A stretch of 64,000 bases of DNA, from contig CM041465.1 of assembly GCA_023213395.1 (NCBI GenBank), positions 156,247,741 through 156,311,740 on the forward strand, read 5' to 3'. The first letter of the stretch is position 1; each line of letters opens with the position of its first letter. A program made the translations under genes and the position numbers. The notes under the pieces are model-generated. The model made no database searches, had not been told where the DNA came from, and was given only the letters and a program-made list of their open reading frames with translations. Of the stretch, positions 1-10,620 are shown piece after piece. Origin of the DNA: Cycas panzhihuaensis. Its lineage: Eukaryota; Cycadophyta.

Positions 1-1175
1 AACTTCCTTCCCTTCCTCCTCCTCATTCTCATTGTTATTTGTATCTATAATGCTTTCAACTAACATAAGAGTATGTTCTACTTTCATACTCGTTTCTCTC
101 ATGCTACATAATACCTTATGTATTACTTTGTTATTTGAGGAATAGGAAAATAACCTAACAAATGAGCATTCTAATTTGTCCCAAGATGCTTCCCTAATCT
201 GTTCTTGTTTTAAGAACCATTTTTTTGTTAATGTTCCTGATGTATGAAAAAATAAGTGACTCCAATGGGATTTGGGAATGCTCTAGTGTCTCCAAACCCG
301 TTTGCACCTAGTTAGATGTCGACTAGGACATTCTCCTACAAGAAACCCTGAAATTAATATTCCTTGGGGAGGATCAAATCTTAATCGGAATGCCAATTGA
401 AGATCGTTCCAAGCTCTAAGGATGTGATGGTGGGCTATGTACCACCACTAGGCTTGGTCACATAGGGTAAGGATAAAATCCAAAACCCATTGAGTTATAT
501 CAAAAATCCTAAACTTTAACCAATATTCCATACATTGAATGAGATGGTTAGTGTTGTCTAACCTATCCCCTAAAAATTAGGCAGATTTTTTGGCATTTCT
601 ATCCTATCTTCTAGTATAAGATGTGGGGAATAGGAATTCTCCACGTTTGCTTGAGGTGGAATTATATCTTGTTTACCTATATCTTGAAGATACTTTTCTA
701 TCTCTTCCTTGCTTGGTAGGTCAACTAGGAGAGAATTTGAGGAATTTGTATCCTCGAAAGAAGTTGGGGTAGGGGATTCTACCCTAGTTATTTGTTCCAA
801 AGTGGGGGCAAGGGTGGGAAGATTTTCAAGGTTGGAGGGAAGATTGGCCAGATCTCCTGAATCAACCTTGATAGGTCTAGGGTTGGGAAGGGGGTTGGGG
901 TGGGGAATAAGATAAGGGAAAGGGTCAGAAGATAGGATGTTTCCTTGAATTCTTACACGCACCTTATTTTGTAGATCTATCTCAAAATCTATATTCACTA
1001 AGAGTTTGTTTATACATTTATTTTCTAAAGACTCATTGCTACAAATAGAACCCATATACTCAAAATTATTATTTATTTCATTGTCAGTTGAAGAACATAT
1101 AGATAGCAAATTACAATGGTATGCGAGAGATTGTGTCTTGTATGAATTATTCATCCAATAATTAATCATATTCAT
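1..1175 (-). pseudogene. H: gag-like module between protease and RT (partial, broken)
   Basis: The first 200 codons (1175 down to 570) begin near MNMINYWMNNSYK and continue with a cysteine-containing stretch (HCNLLSIC ... NNNFEYM) that aligns with D (HRCNLLSKC ... NSFEYM). After a frame change, roughly 440 down to 350 reads HHHILRAWNDLQLAFRLRFD, matching HQHTLRNWQDLQMMFRIRFD in D. The W..L...F..RF pattern is that of a retrotransposon gag capsid helix. The protease frame runs almost into this module, as in D. The function of a second gag-like unit here is unknown. RT would lie beyond base 1. Confidence 0.65.
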
Positions 1176-1190
1176 TGTACCTCCTTTATT

Positions 1191-1892
1191 CTATGAACTC
1201 TTTGATGGTAATTCTGCATAATAATTTGGCTCATATTCTTGTGAATTATTCACATTCATATTTATTTCCACCATGTGGTAGAGATTTGCCTCGTCAAAGG
1301 ATGAAGATGCCTCTGCGCTGGCTATCGTTGTACTGGATGCATCATCTGGGACCACTTCTACAATGTACTTTCCTTTGGCCAACATGGGAAGAACTACTTC
1401 ATTGTTTCCATCCATCAAGGTAAAAGTTATGTCTTTCCAACTTTGCAAGTACTCTATTTGATATAACCATGGTCTACCAAGCAGGGCTAGATAGGTTGCC
1501 ACATTCTTCACCATGTCAACAATGGTAAAGTCTACTTGCACTACGATTCCTATCACATTTACTTGGATGTTCTCTAATCAACCCATAGGTTTCACTAGTA
1601 GCTCATTCGCCAACTTTAACAAATAATTTATGGATGTCAATTGAGGACCCCCTAGTTTCTTCCATGTTTGTGTTTGTAATACATTTACTGCAACTTCTCC
1701 ATCGACAATGACGTTTTGCAGTGTGATCCCCAAGATGTTCATGTTTACTGAAGGGTCAAGATCACATGAAGGTTTGACCTTGTTTAAGCTTCTCGTAGCT
1801 TTCGTTGGTTGGATTACACCCTTTTTTATCCATTCTATCACGTGTTTCAATGGAATGGTTAGTTTCAATTGTTTCACTAAATCTTCCATCAT
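1191..1892 (-). pseudogene. H: retrotransposon aspartic protease remnant
   Basis: Two frames cover the domain. 1892-1578 carries VIVDGEVAVNVL, the active-site strand, where D has VIVDGGATVNVLP. The glycine-to-glutamate change after DG makes the enzyme unlikely to work. 1556-1191 carries VDFTIVDMVKN and YLALLGRPWLYQIEYLQSW, matching the C-terminal part of the D protease (ALLGRPWLYKTQCLQNW). The intact enzyme would cleave the element's own polyprotein. It sits between the zinc-knuckle region and the gag-like module. Confidence 0.75.
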
Positions 1893-1995
1893 TACAAATT
1901 TCTATAGGAGCTCTTCTGATTTTGTTGTTGAGACACAAGAATTGCTTTCTATGGTTTTCTTAGATAATTCTACCTCGACCCCTTTGTTCTTTTGC

Positions 1996-3998
1996 CTATA
2001 TACTTGCTTGATTTTTGGCTTCCCTAGTGGTAAAGTTTTGGATGCTTCTTCCCTGGCAGTATCCTAGAGCTTTCTTAGCAACAACAAATTGATCAATTTC
2101 TACTTTTGGATTGGGGTAACTATTTTTCGCTGCCTGCTTCTTGTTTTGTAAGTTAACATTTTTGGAGAGGTGTGGTACGATTGTTACCCCATTAAGGGCT
2201 TTCCCCTTGCCCTTGCATTCATCTGTGGTGTGTGTACTTGGTCCATAATTTTTATAGATGTATGGGCATTCCTTTTGTATTTTTGCCACCGAGCACTCTG
2301 ATTTCCAATGCTCGTATTCTAAACACACCAAACATATTCCTAAAGGAGGTTTTCTTTTTGAAGTCTCTAGTTGTGTGTGAGTTGTGTAGATTGTTCGCCT
2401 GGTAAGGTTGCTTCTTCCCCACCCTCTACATCTTGAGTTTGTGCTTCTAGTGTTATAATAACATTCTCAGGTATTGTGAGTATTTTGGTCACAAACATGA
2501 CACCAACTATTTTGCTTCCTTGCTCTTGCATTACTCGCATTCCTCAGTAGAGTGTGTGTCTTCCTCGCAAATGTGACACCACTTTTCAATTGGGGCCTCC
2601 TTTATTCAATGCTTGATAGATTGTTCTTCAATGTTCTCCTGGGCTTTATGCTCTTGTAGCTTAAGCCTTGCAACTTCCTTTCTTAGGGCTTCTATTTCTG
2701 AATTTTTTCCTAATTTTGCTACTTGGAAGAGGGGTCTATTGAGATTTTGACTCTTTAAGTCATTTATTTCTTCCTAAAGCCTCATTATAAGGGGATCGTA
2801 TGATATCCTCTTAGCATTAATTTCTTTCTCAAAATCTAACACTAGCTCTTGGGCATGTTGGTACGATTTGAGTGGATGTGAAGCCATAGCACTTCTTAAC
2901 TTGGTGTTTAATCCATTTATAAAAAAGGTTCTCATACTTAAATCCGTGATCTTCTCTCCTTTCATCATGGCAGATGCTATCATATCAAGTTGGCTTATGT
3001 ATGTCAATACAGATTCTTCTGGTTTTTGTTAGATTTCCCTCAAGGTTAGCTCTATTATGTCATTGTTCTGATATTTTAAAAATCTTTCCTCAAATTCTTT
3101 TTTAATCTTATTCCATGGTTTCAGTGGGTCCAATTGCTTATACCAAGCTAGTGGTACACCCCTTAAACCTTTCTTTAGTTTCTGCTTCATTTGTAATCTT
3201 CTCAAGGTTTATCAACCTCTGAAATTAATATATGTGTTCGACTACATCTGAAGTATCATCAAAGATGAGTTTCCTAAATTCTTTATGATATGCCATTTTG
3301 GAGTTGTTTACTTGCTTCCCACTTGGTGGTGGGGTTATCTCTTTTTGCTCCAAAATTTTTTTGTATGGTCCACTTAATGGTGTCCCTTCTCCACTATTCT
3401 CTCTTACAAACAGGGGATTCTGAATTGGTGTTTTTAATTGTAGAAACTCTAGGATTCCTAGTTTATCTACTGCTAATAGAGTTGTTATCAGGAATGACCG
3501 ATCTGGCCTCCTCTTTGGTGGATCCTTTAACAATTGCCTTATTAAATAGTACTCCCAATATGCCTGGGGACCTTCCTCCACCTTCTTTTTGTTCTCACTT
3601 AGATCCTTTAGAGTAGAGTTCAAACTTGGTTCCTCTTTAGGGGTTTTTATTCCCTTTCCTTTACTATTTTCGTCAAGGTTTTCTCCTCTTCCCTTTTTAA
3701 TTTCTTCCCCTTTTCCTATTCTTTCTGTATCAAGATTGTAAAACTTCCTTGGTGTAGGTGTGATTGTCATTGGCTCCCCTTGGCCTTCATTTTTTATATT
3801 TTGTGGTGCCTAGGCACCACTTGCCTCAAATTCTTCCACTGATTCTATTTGATCTTCCCTTTTCCTTATACTCAATCTCCTTGCCCTTCTTAGTTTTATC
3901 TCCTTTGACCACCTTAAAGCTTTCTATTTTCTTGATTCTGCTATCCCCTTAGATTTTGTCTGTGACTCCTCCACCTTCAAAGGCTGTTTAGGTGGCAT
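1996..3998 (-). pseudogene. H: gag polyprotein remnant with zinc knuckle
   Basis: The start is placed at 3998 because the peptide MPPKQP matches the gag starts of D (MPPKRP) and E (MPPRVE). A charged, low-complexity N-terminal part follows (3770-3225). A capsid end at 3007-2774 contains FFINGLNTKLRSAMASHPLK, which aligns with FVRGLNEKLRAMMHAHPLK in D. A CCHC knuckle CLVCLEYEHWKSEC lies at about 2340-2295 and matches CLICLQFGHWKSEC in D. Several stops and frameshifts separate these blocks. Intact gag would form the cytoplasmic particle that packages element RNA. Confidence 0.75.
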
Positions 3999-4010
3999 TG
4001 GAAGGTCCCC

Positions 4011-4057
4011 TTGGCTATCGAGGCTTAGTTAGAGCCCGCCATCACTACGACAGCCAG
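4011..4057 (-). promoter_or_regulatory. H: leader stem-loop enclosing a 5-codon upstream ORF
   Basis: In the minus-strand RNA the arms are CUGGCUGUCG (4057-4048) and CGAUAGCCAA (4020-4011). They pair at 9 of 10 positions, one being G-U. The loop holds ATG GCG GGC TCT AAC TAA (4042-4025), encoding MAGSN then stop. The 3' arm ends 12 bases before the gag ATG. The same structure with a compensatory change is in D at 40131-40182. A role in translation or packaging is inference. Confidence 0.6.
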
Positions 4058-4115
4058 GGTTACTTAATCTTTATGCATAGAGAATTATGGCTTCCTTTCT
4101 CCCTCCACTAGTGGA

Positions 4116-4133
4116 CTTAAGCAACAAAACCAA
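4116..4133 (-). other. H: primer binding site
   Basis: Minus-strand TTGGTTTTGTTGCTTAAG lies directly after the LTR. It corresponds to TTGGTTCCGTTGCCTACG in D and TTGGTTCCATTGCCTAATG in E. The three clearly share one primer, which is not initiator tRNA-Met (TGGTATCAGAGC). I cannot name the tRNA from sequence alone. Confidence 0.65.
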
Positions 4134-4920
4134 TATTGACTTCTCACTGCCCTTATGAGAATGCACTTGTCAAGGGTTTTCCGTTGTAATCTAGGTTGGG
4201 CTCATAGTCAACATGCAGGTCATTGTCTCATAACATGCCTCATAAGTCCACAATATAAACACAATCACATCATACTATCATGCATTCATCATTACATCAA
4301 TAGAAACACATAGAAGACATAAGTTCCTCACAACTCTAGTAATTCATTAAACAAAATCATTGTTTTACATCATACTTTCTCATGCAATATTGACCGCACA
4401 ATGCTTGGCTAGTTATCTGTACTAAACCAAGTCTCACAAGATTGAATCATGTAGCTCTCATACTAGAGCAGATGACATTGGAATGAATAACTCAACTCTT
4501 ATATTGAAATGACTATGTGAGTATGTTAAAATAGGACATGCATGCCTGTTGGGGAATGGTTATGACCGGAAGTCACAACCATTCCTTTTCTATAATGCAT
4601 GCCCTTTGATAATTAATCCTTGGGTTAAACGTTGTGTCTATTAGTCATCCCCACGTGTGTTTGTACAATTTTGTCCATGTGGCTTGTTTCTATCTCAAGC
4701 ATTCTGCTTTCGTTCCCTATGCGCCCCGCGTCTATTGTGCATTCCTACGATGAAATGCACAATGTTCAGTGCTCATTGTTAAACGTTCCTTCTTCTGAAT
4801 CATGGGTCTCTCATCCTAGATGCTTGCTGGGTGATTCTCCTACATTTATTAGTCATATTAAACCTCCTTTATCATACGTTCCTTCCTTTAGGCGCACAGG
4901 TCTCTAATTTGACCCTAACA
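4134..4920 (-). repeat. H: 5' LTR (787 bp)
   Basis: It begins TATTGACTTCTCAC beside the primer site, where D has TGTTGACTTGGGAG, and ends CCTAACA. It shares with the LTRs of D and P a segment around a tandem-like motif (ggttatgaccggaagtcac, near 4558). No ORF in it is credible. Only one LTR of H is in the window. Confidence 0.75.
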
Positions 4921-5229
4921 ACATTATTGTAGGTTGTTGGCATCTCATGGGTAGACTTAAGCATTTGTGGAGGACACCTTGCCCCGAAGAGGACAACGCC
5001 AAATATTGTGGTAGAGAAGTTGCTTGATAACACATTGCTAGATTCAGACTACGCCATCGGATAAGTGCTCTCTTTCCTCAACCCATTCAAGTATTAGTAT
5101 TAGTCTATTTTCTATCTTTTATAGAAGTTTTCCTACACTATCTTTGTGATTGCTTCCACCCTCGCATTATCCTCATCCCCCATTAAATCTTTGATCGTCA
5201 CGTTAGTAAGTAGCCCTAGGAATGTTACA
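4921..5229 (+). repeat. I: LTR fragment (3' 309 bp)
   Basis: The end is fixed by the terminal ...AATGTTACA and the adjacent primer site. A possible TATA-like stretch (tatcttttatagaag) is near 5113. The rest of the LTR is replaced by H. Confidence 0.6.
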
Positions 5230-5230
5230 A

Positions 5231-5246
5231 TGGTATCATAGCAAGG
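5231..5246 (+). other. I: primer binding site (initiator tRNA-Met type)
   Basis: TGGTATCATAGCAAGG lies one base after the LTR end and matches the plant initiator tRNA-Met complement (TGGTATCAGAGC) with one difference in the first 12 bases. Confidence 0.8.
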
Positions 5247-5990
5247 TTTTGAAAAGGAAACCTGCTTCCGCTCATCACTTTTTTCTTTTCTTTTCTTTTT
5301 TCTTTCCCTTCATTCTTTTTTTGCCTCACATTAGAATCTACCCCAAATCTACTCATAGATCTGCCCTTTTACAAATGCAAACCTACAATTTAGATTTGCC
5401 CACAAAACCTAACCTCCCATGCCTACACTCCCCAAAAAACTAGATTTGTCCCAACCCCAGAACTGTTTGCACCCTCTCAAACCCATAGATCTGTCCATAG
5501 ATCCACATGCCACGAAAGTCTAAAGTCGTAAATCTTCCCACAGATTTCAAATCTATTGTGTTAGGTCTACCCACTCGTAGCCACCTCTACCCAATCCTGC
5601 CACCTGCAATTACAAATCTAGCATCCCAGATCAACCCCTGTAACACCCAATCCCGTACACCAAAGACCCATTAAGACTGACCCTAGCACAACCACAAATC
5701 TTAGATCTATCACCTCACACAGTTCCCATATCCTCTCATAACCTATCTCAACTGAAATCAAAGCCCTACCACACTGCCCCTAGATCTAAACCACACCCAA
5801 AATTACCCATAGAAATTGGCATACCATAAACTCACAAGAAATTAATTAGCGCCCCGCCCTCCCCCCCCAACCACGCTAAGAAAAAAAATTGTAGACCCCT
5901 AGGACAGTAGTTAGGGTCCCTTCCTAGTAGAGTGTCTAATAGAAAAGGAATTCCTAAACACTAGCACATTAACAAAAGCTTAGATAGCTT
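5247..5990 (+). other. I: untranslated leader, pyrimidine-rich
   Basis: About 740 bases between primer site and gag. It is rich in C and in recurring tagat(c/t)tg(c/t)cc motifs, for example near 5357, 5392 and 5442. I see no coding region. Confidence 0.5.
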
Positions 5991-6950
5991 AAACGACGAA
6001 ATGATTAGGATGAATGATCTATAACAAATAATGGGCAGACATAACCAACTCCATGGAATCAATAACCAACACAATCAAGGATATAAACCAAATTTTGTGG
6101 GCCTAGGGACTTGAACCAAAAAAAGAGGATGAAGAAGAGGAATACCAAAATAGGAAAAATGCCAACCCAAAGGAGAACAAAACTAATGAAAAAGGTAGGA
6201 AAGATTTTGGCCTTAAAATGGAAAATTCCTCCTAGAAAAATTTGACCCTAAAGATCTAAAGATATTCAAAGCTGGATGATCCAAATGCACATGTATTACT
6301 AGTTAAATCTAGGCTTTGAAAAAGACAAAATAATGGCAGCCTCCTTAAAATGGTTTCAGTGGTGGAACAATATCAACCAAGATTCTGAGATCCATAATTG
6401 GAAATTTTTAAAATCATCCCTCATAGAGCAATATGAAGACCCCTAGAAAATAGACTATTTTTCACAACTCATGAGTCTAGAACAGATTGTTCAGGACAAG
6501 CTTACTTTGAACAATTTCAAAATCTACTAAGTTAAGTCAATACTAACATCAAATGTGAACAACTAGTAGAAACATATATTGCTAGACTTAGACCACTAAT
6601 TGAATTCCATCTTAAGATAATGGCAATCCAGCCTCTAGGCAAAGCAATCCGCCAAGCCAAGAATGTTGAGGTTGAATTCTGAGAATCACAACAAAGTTAC
6701 ATTCGCCGTAGTGAACCACCTAGGTATTAAGGTCAAAGCTTCACAAACTAGAACTACCAACCAAACTGGAATAGGTCAAGAATGGAAGTCGAACTCCCGC
6801 TTATTGACAAAGGTGACAATGAACCAAATAGACTATCTAAAGCAAAACACTTATGACAAAAAACCTACTTTGACTATGGAGGGAAATGGAGTCACAACCA
6901 TAAATGCCAATTAAAGAGACCATTTATGATCAATACTGAAGAGGTAGAAT
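5990..6950 (+). pseudogene. I: gag remnant with degraded zinc knuckle
   Basis: Around 6250-6450 the reading IQSWMIQMHMYY, then MAASLKWFQWWNNIN and HNWKFLKSSLIEQYEDP, matches the retrotransposon gag capsid pattern (W..QM..Y, A...WW, W..F...L...Y). A knuckle is readable near 6875-6915 as DYGGKWSHNHKC; both leading cysteines are missing or altered (normal form C..CG.KW...H.C). In-frame stops occur throughout. Confidence 0.7.
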
Positions 6951-7039
6951 TCCCAGACGAAGATTGTCCTGAAGAAGAGCAACCCTCAAATGACGAGGAA
7001 GTTAAAATTGAAGAACTACATAAAGAAACTAAAGGGGAA

Positions 7040-7735
7040 AATGTACAAATATCACTTCAAACCATTATAGAAGAAGTCAACACACCTCAAATATTACGCT
7101 TAGAAGGAATAATAAAAAACACTAAGATATCGATCCCGGTTGACAGCAATAGCACACATAACTTTATCAACATACTGACAACAACCAAACTTGGCTTACT
7201 TATATGACCACTCAATTTATTTCAGGTCGCCATTGCCAATGGAAACAATATGCCATTTAAGGGGTATTGTCAAAAGGTGCACTTACAAACAGCAAACTAC
7301 TCTATCAACACTTGCATGTTCACCATGCTAATAGGAAGGGTAGATGTAGTCCTTGGCATCCAATGGTTACAGAAACTTGGAAACATTGTTATTAACTATA
7401 TAACTTGTTTTATGAGTTTTTTCAAGAAAGGACACAAGTATAGACTATAGGCCCCACCTTCACCAACTTAGCTAGTAACATTCCATCGAATGAAAAACTA
7501 CTGAAAAAGAACCTAGCCTCATACGTAATGAGCTACTATATGATTGCAGTTAAAGACATCCCCCATGAGGTACAAACACTCATAAACCAATACAACCAAG
7601 TTTTTGAAGAACCCCAAGGCTTACCTCCAAGCCAAGGGTCCAAACATTCCATTGAACTAGCCCTAGGATCAACACCCATAAATATCTAACCATAACCACA
7701 CCTGCATCACTTCAAAAAAGAAATGAACGCACAAC
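7040..7735 (+). pseudogene. I: protease and N-terminal RT remnant
   Basis: LRLEGIIKNTKISIPVDSNS then THNFI (about 7097-7170) is a gypsy protease active site; VDSNSTHNF replaces the usual IDSGSTHNF, so the catalytic glycine is changed. The C-terminal strand DVVLGIQWLQKLG is at about 7347-7385. From 7560 the reading HEVQTLINQYNQVFEEPQGL, followed by LPPSQGSKHSIEL, is the start of gypsy RT (L....VFEEP..LPP.R..DH.I.L). The copy ends at about 7735. Confidence 0.75.
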
Positions 7736-8661
7736 ACAAGACAAGAGTTTTGCATTATTGACAAGAGTTTTGTTCATTCTTTCTGCCACACCATTTTGCT
7801 GAGGTATATAAGGGGCAAAAAATTGGTGTTTGATGTCATTCTGAATACAAAACTGATTGAATTCCTTGGACAAGTAGTCACCACCATTTTCAAATTGAAG
7901 TGTCTTGATTTGCATGCCTGATTCACTTTCCACTCAAACTTGTTGAGAGCTTCTAATTTGTGTTTAAGAAAACAAACCCACACTTTGTGTGAGTAATCAT
8001 CAATAAAGGTGATGAAAAATAGAGCTCCTTTAAGGGATTGTGTGGACATGGGTCCACAAATATTTGAATGAACCAACTGCAATAAGTGTTCTGCTCTCCA
8101 GACTTGACCTTTCTAAAAAGGTTCCCAAGGTCGTTTCCCCATAAGACAAGCTTCACATAGACAGTAACCTGTTGAGATTTTTGATAAGCCATACACCATG
8201 TTCTGTTTGTACATCAGTCTAATGTTATCTAGGTTCAGATAACCTAGTCTTTCATGCTATAGCTAACTTTTATTTGGTGAATGTAAGACTAAGGTATGAG
8301 ATTTGCTAGATGTTGCATTTAATTTGTAGAGGCCATAATCCTCATGACCAATAGCAATAATTTGGTCTTCTTTGTCTCTAATGATACATTTTTTGTCTTT
8401 AAACAATATACTCATTTGTTGTTTGTCTAGTTGGCTAATAGAGAGTAAGTTTCTAGACATTTCTGGTACTAGAAACACGTTGCCATTAGGAAATGTAGGA
8501 GTAGGGTGCAGATAATTAAGAGGTGCAATTGTACCAACACCTGAAATTTCTACAGTGATGTTGTCCCAAAAGATCATTATTTTGCCCTTGCTTTCTTGGA
8601 TATTTGTCAATAAATCTGCATCACTGTTATGTGACATGATGTGCCTAAATTGACAACCCAA
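7736..8661 (-). pseudogene. J: copia protease/integrase remnant
   Basis: 8661-8263 contains the region after the protease active site (NGNVFLVPEMSRNLLSISQL, then DKQQMSILFKDKKCIIRDK), the standard copia link into integrase. 8192-7774 contains the integrase core FIDDYSHKVWVCFLKHK in shifted frames. LQFENGGDYLSKEF shows the second catalytic aspartate changed (A has TDNGGEF). GVAERMNKTL keeps the third acidic residue. Multiple frameshifts make it non-functional. Confidence 0.8.
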
Positions 8662-8789
8662 GTATTGTCGTTTTGACAGTCACTGTAAGCACAAAAGAGC
8701 TTATCACTCTAATTGTTCTGTGTTGTGTGGGATTAATAGCCACCACAAAATGTTCCACTTGGATTGCCATGATGACCACCTCGAAATGC

Positions 8790-9676
8790 ACATTGAGTTA
8801 GTCTTTGCGGGGGTTGATGCCGCTGTTGTTGTTGATATTGATGTTGTTATTACTATTATTGTTGTCATAAGTCACTCTCCTTCTTCCTGCATTTAGGCTG
8901 AATGTGTCTCGCTTTGCCACAATAATGATGGATGACAGTCTTTGATTTGGCTGGACTAATGTTAAGACTACCAAATTTCTTTTGAACATTCTACATGGGT
9001 TGAAATGGTTGCTTCCCTTTATACTTGGCTGTGAAAACACCTTATGTGCTTGCCTAATTCTGTTGTGAGTAGATTTCCTCATCTTGTAGCAATAATCTTT
9101 CTATCTCATTGAAAGTTAAAATAGACAGAGTGCCATTTCGAGAGATGTCTAAAATGAAGTTGTTGTACTCTTTCGGAAGAACATCAATTATTGCAATAAT
9201 CAAGTCTTCATTCAAAGCTAACTTTCCAAGAGATATTAGTTGATTGCTTATAGGTTTTAGAGAAGATTAACAAGCCACCATGGGCACAACAAATTGCAAG
9301 CTATATAACTTGGCTTTATACATTACAATCGAGCATCATCTCTTCTTTCATACAAGGAAACAATTGTATCCTAAGCTTGTTTAGATGTAGTTGTAGATTC
9401 AATATTTTGGTCGACATTATTATTCATAGACAAATGAATAAAATCAAGTGCAACTTCATCCTTTGCTTTAAAAGCAACAAATGCAATTGAATCAAGAGGA
9501 ATCAAAGTGTTTGAATTTATTGGATCCAGTGTTGGCTCGAGTTTGGTGATAATGCTAGACACATAACCATACAATTCACTCATAATAAGCAAGTTCTTTG
9601 CTTGCTTTTTCCATATTAAGTAGTTTTCAGTACCTGTTAGCTTAACTATGTTTGCATTAAGCATTTGAATAGCCAT
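8790..9676 (-). pseudogene. J: copia gag remnant
   Basis: The start at 9676 begins MAIQMLNANIVKLTGTENYL and continues IWKKQAKNLLIMSELYGYV, aligning with the gag starts of A and C (MAAINMLNACTIRLTGQDNY; MAALNMLNACTIKL). The frame is open to 9371 and then breaks. The region 9082-8798 is glutamine/asparagine-rich, with an asparagine run near 8870, and includes the knuckle neighbourhood. Confidence 0.75.
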
Positions 9677-10620
9677 GATTAAATATTATAATTGAGAAAT
9701 GAACTTGGAAATCGTTGAGCTACACCACTTAAGTTTCACTCAATATCTCGAATTATTTAGCACTAGGCTGAAAATTATGAAGACTGAATGGAGGACTTCC
9801 TTTGCAAGTTGTCCAACTTGATTACAAGATCAAATGTTGGCCAAGTAATCAGATTTAGTACAATTGAGATAGGGTTGATTTTCATAGCATGTTATGCTTT
9901 CCTTAGTGTTCATAACACTGATAACATCCTTTTCGAGCCTCCCTACTTTACATCTTAATTATCGTGCACTGGCCATATAGCTAGCCAGTTGGTCTCTTAG
10001 GGAATGCAACAAGCTTAAGTCTCTATTTTTTGAAAATTTAAAGCTGATTATAAGTGAGATTTAATGTTGCTTGAAAACATGCCTTGGAGGCTTTTTGATG
10101 TTGTATTTACTCTCACTCGAGCAAGTCACTTTGATTATTTGTGACACATTGAGGCTTTCAACAATGTAAATGACAAAATTTTAATGGATCAAAAAGGCAC
10201 TTCATGAAGCCAACATGCATAAAAAAAAGACACTTGGGATTGAAAACAATCCCAACACACCAAAAAAAAAATTATTTTATTGATTTTGATGGCATGCTTG
10301 AGGCTTTGGAGTGACACCATACGCGTTTTAGGTCACCATGCAAGGATCCCAATGAGTAAGTACAACTAAAACTTGAATATGAGAGGAGAAACACATCACT
10401 AAACTATTGATTAGGTCACTATACTAACTTGCTATTACAAATGTTAGTGTGATTAACACACTAAAAGGTGAAGAAAAAGAGTGTTTTAATGTTCAATTAA
10501 CAACAACAATTAATAAACTTTAGAGGATTAAAATGTAAAAACTAAGATTTAAAAAAGAATATACTTCAATATATTCTTATATGTATAACCTAATGTTATA
10601 CACCATTAGAAAACTTTTTT
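9677..10620 (-). other. J: copia leader with conserved hairpin
   Basis: Shares short blocks with the leaders of A and C: the minus-strand catggtgacct box (near 10330), the gcattccctaagagaccaac box (near 10010) and a hairpin at 10234-10255. The hairpin has arms TTGGGATT and AATCCCAA with a 6-base loop. It is noncoding. Homology fades near 10620, where a T run begins. Confidence 0.6.

Larger units (their letters stand above)
1..4920 (-). mobile_element. Element H: 5' half of a Ty3/gypsy LTR retrotransposon
   Basis: Read on the minus strand the order is LTR (4134-4920), primer site, leader hairpin, gag start at 3998, zinc-knuckle region, protease, then a gag-like module that runs off the window at base 1. 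The same order and many shared peptide stretches occur in D (30566-41068), so H is a diverged member of that lineage. Every domain carries stops or frameshifts. The LTR begins TA instead of TG and ends CA; the five bases after it are acatt. H sits inside or directly against the LTR of element I, and its other end lies outside the window. Confidence 0.85.
4921..7735 (+). mobile_element. Element I: truncated chromovirus-like Ty3/gypsy element
   Basis: Plus-strand order is the 3' part of an LTR (4921-5229), primer site, leader, gag, zinc knuckle, protease and the first part of RT. It breaks at about 7735 against the minus-strand copia copy J. The knuckle pattern (G-K-W-S-H-N-H-K-C) and the protease end (DVVLGIQWLQKLG) resemble chromovirus gypsy elements. 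The 5' side of the LTR is cut at the border with H. Confidence 0.8.
7736..10620 (-). mobile_element. Element J: truncated Ty1/copia element
   Basis: Read on the minus strand: leader (10620-9677), gag, knuckle region, protease and integrase, ending near 7736 inside integrase. The peptides match A and C closely, so this is a third copy of that family. RT, RNase H and both LTRs are missing. A short direct repeat (aagagttttg at about 7743 and 7760) marks the broken end. Confidence 0.85.
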